From positions 1 to 5,559 of the forward strand of contig MUZY01000245.1 of assembly GCA_003266065.1 (NCBI GenBank): DNA of 5,559 nucleotides. Direction: 5' to 3'. Shown piece after piece: positions 1-4,560 of this stretch. Position 1 is the first letter of the stretch; each line of letters opens with the position of its first letter. The notes beneath the pieces are model-generated. The model worked only from the letters and a program-made list of their open reading frames with translations. It made no database searches and had not been told where the DNA came from. This DNA is from Methanosphaera sp. rholeuAM130 (GTDB lineage: Archaea; Methanobacteriota; Methanobacteria; Methanobacteriales; Methanobacteriaceae). A program made the position numbers and the translations under genes.

Positions 1-639
1 GTAGCAATAATTGGATTTGGATGTGTATCAGCAGCAGATGTAGATAACAATACAATAACTGATGCACCAACACACACCGTTGAACAACAACAAAACAACA
101 ATATGATTAAAGATTCCCCAATAAACACAGAAAAAGCAGTTAAAAAAAACATTAATCTAGAAAATAACACTCAACAGATAACTGATAACACTAATGCATC
201 AAATATCATCAGTTCTGAAAACATGACACTTCAAGACAATAAAATAAACAGTAATGATGTATCAACAAACAGTACTCCTCAATTAAACATTACTGGTCCA
301 AAAACAAATGGCAGTAACCTTAACATTAAAGGTCCAAAAATAACAGGTAAGAATCCAAAAATAGCCCTGAGCCAAAAAAGCAAAGACATATACCATTATG
401 CAAAACTCTTCATACAACATCCAGAACTGACCTTATTCAATCTTTGTGATATTGTCCTTAATGAACAAGCTTACAGCTGGGAAGAGACTGCAGATATTGT
501 AGCCCAAGCACATAACATTGCACTACATAAATATCAGGGAAACGATATGAATGTCAGTTATGAATTAACCAAACAGGGAGTATGGGACTATATGTCACAG
601 GATATGTTTCTCATACTAAGACACAGTGGAAGAAACTAA
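1..639 (+). CDS. Secreted Asn/Thr-rich protein with unknown C-terminal domain (5' partial)
   Basis: The frame is open from base 1 to the TAA at 637-639 (212 codons in view), so the ATG at 103 is internal and the real start lies upstream. Codons 1-13 read VAIIGFGCVSAAD, the hydrophobic end and cleavage region of a Sec signal peptide as in many Methanobacteriales surface proteins. Residues 13 to about 120 form a low-complexity linker rich in Asn, Thr, Ser and Gln, with seven N-x-S/T sequons and a 12-residue repeat (LNITGPKTNG at 95-104, LNIKGPKITG at 107-116). Residues from about 125 to 212 form a compact, apparently helical domain with aromatic residues, one more sequon (NVS), one Cys and no membrane anchor. 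I do not recognise this domain. Inference: an exported, probably glycosylated protein whose C-terminal domain does the work outside the cell. No binding or catalytic role can be assigned. Export is well supported; function is unknown. Confidence 0.8.
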   Translation, partial: VAIIGFGCVSAADVDNNTITDAPTHTVEQQQNNNMIKDSPINTEKAVKKNINLENNTQQITDNTNASNIISSENMTLQDNKINSNDVSTNSTPQLNITGPKTNGSNLNIKGPKITGKNPKIALSQKSKDIYHYAKLFIQHPELTLFNLCDIVLNEQAYSWEETADIVAQAHNIALHKYQGNDMNVSYELTKQGVWDYMSQDMFLILRHSGRN

Positions 640-847
640 AAACAGCCCCCCCCTCCATATCTCTTTTTGTAAAATATTAAAAGACAAAAGTAACTGTTTA
701 AATATTGATGAAAATATTTTTCTATTATTTCCACCTCATTATTCCTTTCATAATGAAAAATTCATTATAATAAAAAAAACACACATTACATTACATAATG
801 AAAAATACATTATAAAAAAGTTTAAATGTGTTTATTAACTAAAATGT
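640..847. other. AT-rich spacer between convergent genes
   Basis: No convincing gene. It holds a C8 tract (646-653) just after the stop of the secreted-protein gene, and a short T-run at 664-668 that could end that transcript. There is a TATA-like TTTAAATATT at 697-706 on the plus strand, then the two hairpin repeats at 749-768 and 794-815 listed separately. An open frame at 626-838 begins inside the upstream gene and has a Lys/Ile/Phe-rich composition expected of AT-rich non-coding DNA. Confidence 0.6.
749..815. repeat. Two near-identical 22-bp hairpin repeats
   Basis: Copies at 749-770 and 794-815 match at 21 of 22 positions (T762 versus A807) with a 45-bp period. Copy 1 is a perfect 8-bp hairpin: ATAATGAA (750-757), loop AAA, TTCATTAT (761-768). 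In copy 2 the single change leaves a 6-bp stem (795-800 with 808-813). An outer pairing, ACACATT (781-787) with AATGTGT (825-831), encloses copy 2. On the minus strand an uninterrupted run of eight T (772-779) lies between the hairpins, so termination of the integrase transcript is the simplest role. Confidence 0.7.
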
Positions 848-852
848 TTAGT
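750..852 (-). terminator. Probable integrase-side terminator region
   Basis: Reading the minus strand after the integrase stop (848-850) there is a small dyad overlapping the stop (ACTAAA 838-843 with TTTAGT 847-852), then the second hairpin repeat, a T8 run (complement of 772-779) and the first hairpin repeat. Archaeal transcription commonly stops at T-runs, so this stretch can end the minus transcript. Inference from composition only. Confidence 0.45.
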
Positions 853-1883
853 ACAGGTTTATTTGTTTGTCTGATAAGAAAATATTTATTGTGATATGTA
901 TATCTTCTTTTACTTCTTCTTTTGGTTCTTTGTTGTATATCATTATATTTTTCATGTTTTTAACATATATCTCTTTTAATTTGTCCGGATTTGTTTTGAT
1001 GTATGTTTCATGTCCACTATTTTTACTTCTTCCCTGCAAGGCATCTATGTATTCTGCTGCTAATTGAATATTACTTGCATGGAATTTTCTCAAGGTATGG
1101 GTTTTAAAAAATCGGTAGTTTCCCTTAAATCCCCATCCCATTTTATCATTGATTTCTTGAAATTGTTTCATAACATATGATTCAGTAAATGGAAAAAGTT
1201 TATCACTTAATTAGATTCGTTCTAGTTTTTAAGTATTCTATAATGTATTGGCTAGCTTCCGATGAACAAAAGGTGTAATAATATTTATCGGTTTTTATCC
1301 TTTTTAAATAAATAGTAGGTATTATCTCATTTCTATCTGATAGTTCAATGAGAATATCTTCTAATTTTTCTGAGTTATAATATTCACTTGTTGCTTTGAT
1401 AAAATCATTCACAGTTAAAGATAATGTTTCAGCTTTAGCTGTTCCACTACTTGACATGAATAATATCAACGCTTTAATAGGTAGTGAAGAGATATTTAAT
1501 GCCTGACGGATATGTTCTTTCGTTGGCAAATCCAAATAATTTGTTTCATATTGTTTATTATATTTTACATCAGGTAAATGAGGTATTTCAATTTCATAGT
1601 GCATATAGAATGTTTTAAGTTTTGAAAAATAAGTTTTAATAGTATTGGATGATAAATCACTTTCCAATAAGTAACTTCTATAAGATAACAACCTTCCCTT
1701 TAATCTTCGCTCTTTCAAGGGAATTCCATTTCTTTCATCTTCATTAGCTTCATTTACTAATTCTTCAATAGTACGATTATGAAAGGAAGTATATCTAAGA
1801 AGTGTAGATACATATCCTTGTTTTGTGCTATCTCTAATATTCCTTTCTTTACAAAATTTAATAAATAATTCATTATTATACAT
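848..1883 (-). pseudogene. Tyrosine recombinase/integrase, frameshifted
   Basis: Site-specific DNA recombinase of the archaeal tyrosine recombinase (phage integrase) family, about 345 codons but split into two frames. The N-terminal part (ATG at 1883, TGA at 1205-1203, 226 aa) holds the SAM-like core-binding domain (residues 1 to about 105) and the start of the catalytic domain, including SSSGTAKAETLSL at 144-156. The second frame is open from 1210 to the TAA at 850-848. It continues with LSDKLFPF, the box II motif HTLRKF (His and Arg, about 1082-1099), GRS where the second His/Lys site falls, and TYIKTNP with the likely nucleophile Tyr at 1001-1003. The halves join with no missing residues, so a +1 insertion or -2 deletion near 1203-1213 is the likely cause. 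The ATG at 1171 lies inside the conserved region and is not a real start. There is no Shine-Dalgarno before the ATG at 1883; a leaderless transcript is possible. The ATPase gene is divergent. Family is sure; being non-functional is likely unless the shift is programmed or a sequencing error. Confidence 0.88.
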
Positions 1884-1985
1884 AAAATTAATTTAAATAA
1901 TAAACATAGTATAACTTGTCATGATGAATATAGTAACAAGCTGTTTTTAGTAATATTTTTCTCATGAATTATCAATATAAACTAA

Positions 1986-2085
1986 TACTTTACTAGTTAA
2001 GATGTACTTAACTACCTAATTTATTCTTTAAGCATTTCTTTTTAAAATGAATATTAACTAGTTAACTTATACTTTGGTAGTTAAT
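1986..2085. repeat. TAGTTAA/TTAACTA heptamer cluster with dyads
   Basis: TAGTTAAG (1994-2001) and CTTAACTA (2007-2014) form a perfect 8-bp inverted repeat around the 5-bp spacer ATGTA. TTAACTAGTTAA (2054-2065) is a perfect 12-bp palindrome. ATTAACTA (2053-2060) is inverted as TAGTTAAT (2078-2085). TACTTTACTAGTTAA (1986-2000) and TACTTTGGTAGTTAA (2070-2084) are direct repeats matching at 13 of 15 positions, 84 bp apart. The last copy ends three bases before the ATPase TATA box. The arrangement suits operator sites for a dimeric regulator, or recombinase arm/core sites; the sequence alone cannot decide. Confidence 0.7.
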
Positions 2086-2087
2086 TA

Positions 2088-2135
2088 TTTATATAATCAG
2101 TATTAAATAAAATATTAAGTAGACAATAGAAGGGA
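2088..2135 (+). promoter_or_regulatory. ATPase gene promoter and ribosome binding site
   Basis: TTTATATAAT at 2088-2097 is a good archaeal TATA box, predicting transcription start around 2115-2122. GAAGGGA at 2129-2135 is a Shine-Dalgarno match 7 bases before the ATG at 2143, which fixes that start codon. The leader would be only about 20-28 bases. Confidence 0.6.
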
Positions 2136-2142
2136 TTAAAAA

Positions 2143-3327
2143 ATGAAATATATGCCAGTCGTTATGCCAGAAGATATTGATAAATATTTTTATAACAGAA
2201 CCAAAGAATTAAAAATATTAAACACTAATTTAGAAGTATTGGAAGAAGGAATCCCCAATCAATTTCTAATAACTGGATATAGGGGCATCGGAAAAACCTC
2301 ACTATTAAAAAAACTATTAAAAAACCAGCCAGATAAATTTTTAACAGCATACATTGACTTATCAGAGATATATGGACGACAAAAGGGGAAATTATCTGAA
2401 GAGGAAGTAATTAAAGAATTTCTATGTACAATAGAAGAAAGTCTAAATCAAAACATTAACATATTTAAAAAAACCAAAAAAAAGATATACAATACTATTA
2501 ATCAGTTAACATTAAAAGATTATAACTTTAACAGTTCAAGTCTAAGGGATTTACCCATCCCCATTATTGAAAACAATTATAATAAACTAAGTAAATATGT
2601 AATGGAACTACCGCAACGAATAGTTGATTCGATGAAGAATATTAAAGGTTTTATAATTGTAGTAGATGAATTTCAATTATTAAAAACCCTTGAAAATCCA
2701 GAGGCATTTTTCTGGTTAATACGTAGTTATACTCAAAAACAGTACAATGTTAGTTATATCTTCACAGGAAGCGTGTCCAATACTGCAGAAATTATCAACA
2801 TGATTAATGGACAAACAGGAGCATTCGGTGGGCGAATGTTTCAATTAAACATCGAAGCATTTACAAAAGAACAAACAAAAAAATATATAGATGAACGATC
2901 AAACAACATCAGATTTGATGATGAAGCCTTCGAGCGTTTCTACAAGTGTACTCGAGGAATACCTACTTATATCAATAGTTTCTGTAATATTTTACCAAAC
3001 AATATGATATGCACAAAAGAAATCATAGCCGAATCATTCATATTAAACATTGATAACATAGCAATACTATGGCTTAATGTGTGGGGAACGCTGACAGATA
3101 AAGAAAAAGAACTTATAATATTATTTGTAGAAGAGGACGCCATGGATTGGACCCAATTAAACAAAAAAGTATCCTATTCCAATGTAACTCTAACAAAATA
3201 CCTTGATATGCTAAGCAACAAGGGAATAATAGAGTACTCTGCTGATGGAAAATATTACATATCAGACATGATGCTTAAAAAATGGCTGGAGATAAAAAAA
3301 GAAAGCCAAGGAAGATACCCTCAATAA
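2143..3327 (+). CDS. Archaeal AAA+ (STAND-like) ATPase with C-terminal winged helix
   Basis: Intact 394-aa cytoplasmic ATPase of the archaeal ATPase_2 type (MNS/STAND-related P-loop proteins). In order: FYNRTKEL (16-23), the F-x-[GN]-R-x-x-E-L signature before the P-loop; Walker A GYRGIGKTS (45-53, Lys51); Walker B FIIVVDE (170-176, Asp175-Glu176); sensor-1-like FTGSVS (207-212); a GGR (229-231) that could provide an arginine finger; a sensor-2-like RGIPTY (271-276); and a winged helix-turn-helix at about 315-383, with recognition helix about 345-359 and wing 361-375. Related archaeal proteins often carry a restriction-nuclease-like DUF234 domain at the end; this one stops after the winged helix and lacks room for it. 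The start is supported by an upstream SD. It is the only plus-strand gene in its neighbourhood, divergent from the broken integrase, so it may be element cargo. ATP binding and DNA or protein interaction through the winged helix are family expectations; the substrate is unknown. Possible roles include a regulatory switch, defence or element maintenance. Confidence 0.88.
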   Translation: MKYMPVVMPEDIDKYFYNRTKELKILNTNLEVLEEGIPNQFLITGYRGIGKTSLLKKLLKNQPDKFLTAYIDLSEIYGRQKGKLSEEEVIKEFLCTIEESLNQNINIFKKTKKKIYNTINQLTLKDYNFNSSSLRDLPIPIIENNYNKLSKYVMELPQRIVDSMKNIKGFIIVVDEFQLLKTLENPEAFFWLIRSYTQKQYNVSYIFTGSVSNTAEIINMINGQTGAFGGRMFQLNIEAFTKEQTKKYIDERSNNIRFDDEAFERFYKCTRGIPTYINSFCNILPNNMICTKEIIAESFILNIDNIAILWLNVWGTLTDKEKELIILFVEEDAMDWTQLNKKVSYSNVTLTKYLDMLSNKGIIEYSADGKYYISDMMLKKWLEIKKESQGRYPQ

Positions 3328-3435
3328 ATCCAAAATAAGCTACATCATAATCCATGTAACAAGAAACCATGCAACAATTATCTTACCATGTAAATTGTAT
3401 ATCATCAAAAAAAAGTAAAAGAAGATAATAAAGAA
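3328..3435. other. Convergent spacer after the ATPase
   Basis: No gene. The octamer CCATGYAA occurs three times (3352-3359, 3367-3374, 3386-3393). A weak dyad ACAATT (3374-3379) / AATTGT (3393-3398) could help end the ATPase transcript, although no plus-strand T-run follows it. Confidence 0.4.
3407..3425 (-). terminator. T-rich terminator of the transporter gene
   Basis: On the minus strand the bases just after the transporter stop (3438-3436) are pyrimidine-rich and reach a run of eight T (complement of the A-run 3407-3414), preceded by the T-rich complement of 3415-3425. This is a typical archaeal intrinsic T-tract terminator without a strong hairpin. Confidence 0.5.
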
Positions 3436-4077
3436 TTATGTGGCTAGTTCTTTTGGAACATCCTTTTGAGCCCATACAACTAGTTTTGCTACAAATGGCT
3501 GAGCTATGCTGATCCATACTAAACTTATAATGAATGTGCTGAAAATGATAATTATCATATCTGCAGGTGGTACTAATCCGAGGTAACATCCTGTTACCAT
3601 AATAGTATCATCTACAAATTCACTAAAAGTTACTACAAGCCAATTCTTAACTCTAAGATGTCCTTTAGTCTTATTGACAATTACAGTCAATCTTGCATTT
3701 GTAAAGTTACCTACTAAGTAACTGATATATGCAAATATTAATATTCTTGGTGTCTGTGTAAATACAAATGCTAAGCTTGCATCACCAGTATAATATATAG
3801 GTGAAGGCAAGTATATTTGTAGCACAGTCATAAATACGAATAATATATCTGCTACAAGACCTATCATAATTGTCTTTCGTGCAATATCTTCCCCATATAC
3901 TTCTGCTATAACATTGGTTAATACATACACTAATGGATATATAAGTACACCTGCTGGTGCTTGCATATGTATGTATGGTATTTCCATGATCTTAACAGTT
4001 GTAAGATTTGCTATGATGAATGCTACACAGAAGAATACAGTCATTATAACTCTTTTTTCAGTATAATTAAAATCCAT
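3436..4077 (-). CDS. Queuosine-precursor transporter family protein (VUT/YhhQ, DUF165)
   Basis: A 213-aa integral membrane protein with about six membrane segments (roughly 9-28, 40-60, 69-90, 109-128, 146-167, 173-200). It matches the VUT family in the conserved stretch YPLVYVLTNVIAEVYGE (47-63), in the GNFTNARL region (123-130) and in the later segment with FSEFVDDT (151-158), where family members carry a conserved S/x-Q/E-x-x-D-[DT] pattern. Characterised bacterial members (YhhQ) import queuosine precursors such as preQ0 and preQ1. In a methanogen the expected use is salvage of 7-deazaguanines for archaeosine-type tRNA modification; that substrate is inferred. Length is normal for the family and no lesion is seen. 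Start: AGGGAT (complement of 4084-4089) lies 6 bases before the ATG. It is a single-gene unit with its own promoter and a 10-bp dyad at the predicted transcription start. Confidence 0.87.
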   Translation of the reverse strand: MDFNYTEKRVIMTVFFCVAFIIANLTTVKIMEIPYIHMQAPAGVLIYPLVYVLTNVIAEVYGEDIARKTIMIGLVADILFVFMTVLQIYLPSPIYYTGDASLAFVFTQTPRILIFAYISYLVGNFTNARLTVIVNKTKGHLRVKNWLVVTFSEFVDDTIMVTGCYLGLVPPADMIIIIFSTFIISLVWISIAQPFVAKLVVWAQKDVPKELAT

Positions 4078-4083
4078 GTTTTC

Positions 4084-4170
4084 ATCCCTATTGAATAAAT
4101 TTTTTTAGTAAATATCAAGTTATTACCTAATCTAACTTGATAATAATAGTTTAATTTATGTATATTTAAA
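4084..4170 (-). promoter_or_regulatory. Transporter promoter, leader and ribosome binding site
   Basis: On the minus strand TTTAAATATA (complement of 4161-4170) is a near-consensus archaeal TATA box. At the usual distance the transcript would begin near 4136-4140, giving a leader of about 60 bases that ends with the AGGGAT ribosome binding site (4089-4084). A nearer TATA candidate around 4107-4115 would put the start inside the ribosome binding site and is less likely. Confidence 0.6.
4113..4142 (-). promoter_or_regulatory. Perfect 10-bp dyad at the transporter transcription start
   Basis: TATCAAGTTA (4113-4122) and TAACTTGATA (4133-4142) are exact inverted repeats around a 10-base centre. 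The arm centres are 20 bp apart, about two helical turns, as expected for a dimeric repressor site. Because the predicted start falls inside the upstream arm, bound protein would block the polymerase. Alternatively, the element is a hairpin at the extreme 5' end of the leader. Confidence 0.6.
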
Positions 4171-4430
4171 TATTAAGACATGGTTTTAAAAAAATATTAA
4201 TATTTTTAGCCAATATTAATTTAAATTGGATATGAGTTGATAAAAATAAAATTTGATTGAAAATTATGGATTTTCTTAAAGAGTATTTTAATTATTATGG
4301 CTGATGAATTTCATCTGATTAAAAAATTAGATTAGAATAAGATTTGGAAAAGTATCAATTGAACAAAAACTAATATGCTTATGAATAGACTTCATAACTA
4401 TCTTTAAATATTATCTTATTCATTGATTTT

Positions 4431-4548
4431 AATAGAATAAGTCTGTAAACAAGATTCTTCATTCATGTAAATGTTGTACAAAACTTGTTTATATTCTTAT
4501 AATAGAATAAGTTTAAAGTAAATGAAAAGAAGAATGAATTCTTCTTTT
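4431..4548 (+). ncRNA. Candidate small RNA with competing hairpins
   Basis: A plus-strand TATA box, TTTAAATA (4403-4410), predicts a start near 4431. There a 12-bp motif, AATAGAATAAGT (4431-4442), begins, and it recurs exactly at 4501-4512. Between them ATAAG (4437-4441) and TAAACAAG (4446-4453) pair with CTTGTTTA (4484-4491) and CTTAT (4496-4500) across a symmetric 4x4 internal loop. The second motif copy can instead pair with the same 3' arm: TATTCT (4492-4497) with AGAATA (4504-4509). A terminator-like hairpin follows at 4525-4548. Tentative: AT-rich DNA makes such pairings easily, and no homologous RNA family is recognised. Confidence 0.25.
4525..4548 (-). terminator. Hairpin terminator after the YhgE-like gene
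   Basis: AAAAGAAGAAT (4525-4535) and ATTCTTCTTTT (4538-4548) pair perfectly over 11 bp around a 2-base centre. It lies 12 bases past the stop codon (4563-4561) of the minus-strand gene. Its last arm reads T-rich on either strand, so it could also end a plus-strand transcript. Confidence 0.65.
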
Positions 4549-4560
4549 AGTTTAATTTCT

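Larger units (their letters stand above)
1884..2142. promoter_or_regulatory. Divergent integrase-ATPase control region
   Basis: This 259-bp spacer has no gene. It contains five copies of TAGTTAA or its complement TTAACTA within 91 bp (1994-2000, 2008-2014, 2054-2060, 2059-2065, 2078-2084), a direct repeat, two dyads and the ATPase TATA box. On the integrase side, the minus strand has a weak TATA-like stretch around 1906-1913 that would place a start near the ATG at 1883. Confidence 0.6.
4143..4560. other. Long non-coding spacer with palindromes
   Basis: About 420 bp with no credible gene; the only ATG frames are a dozen codons long. Besides the transporter TATA box it holds an 18-bp perfect palindrome, AAAAATATTAATATTTTT (4190-4207), a CCAAT/ATTGG dyad (4210-4214 with 4225-4229), and the folded region and terminator at 4403-4548 described separately. 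Confidence 0.6.

Noticed and set aside
646..653. C8 tract as a phase-variation switch
   Set aside because: It is striking in such AT-rich DNA, but it lies after the TAA at 637-639 and outside any gene, so slippage would not change a protein.
626..838. 70-codon open frame on the plus strand after the secreted-protein gene
   Set aside because: It starts inside the preceding gene, has no ribosome binding site, runs through the hairpin repeats, and has a composition expected of AT-rich non-coding DNA.
867..1067. Hydrophobic plus-strand frame resembling a small membrane protein
   Set aside because: It is antisense to the conserved catalytic part of the integrase; its hydrophobicity comes from complementing Lys/Glu-rich codons.
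848..1171. The C-terminal integrase piece as a separate 107-aa gene
   Set aside because: The frame stays open upstream of its ATG to 1210 with conserved residues (LSDKLFPFTESYV), and there is no ribosome binding site; it is the second half of the broken integrase.
640..2142. tRNA gene or duplicated attachment site flanking the integrase
   Set aside because: No T-loop sequence or cloverleaf was found, and the only match across the gene was the 8-bp ATTAACTA (834-841 and 2053-2060), too short to call an att site.
3352..3393. Three CCATGYAA repeats as a CRISPR-like array
   Set aside because: The units are only 8 bp, spacing is irregular (15 and 19 bp), and no cas gene is present.
2967..3589. 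Minus-strand frames at 2967-3164 and 3383-3589
   Set aside because: The first is antisense to the ATPase and the second overlaps the transporter in another frame; neither has recognisable motifs.
4084..4142. preQ1 riboswitch upstream of the transporter
   Set aside because: The A-rich stretch before the ribosome binding site was tempting, but a 10-bp stem with a 10-base loop does not match the short P1 stem, C-rich loop and tail pairing of preQ1-I, nor the other known classes; these are also bacterial.
4266..4335. Two overlapping 12-codon frames joined by TGATG
   Set aside because: The stop-start overlap looks like coupled genes, but the frames are too short and no ribosome binding site precedes them.
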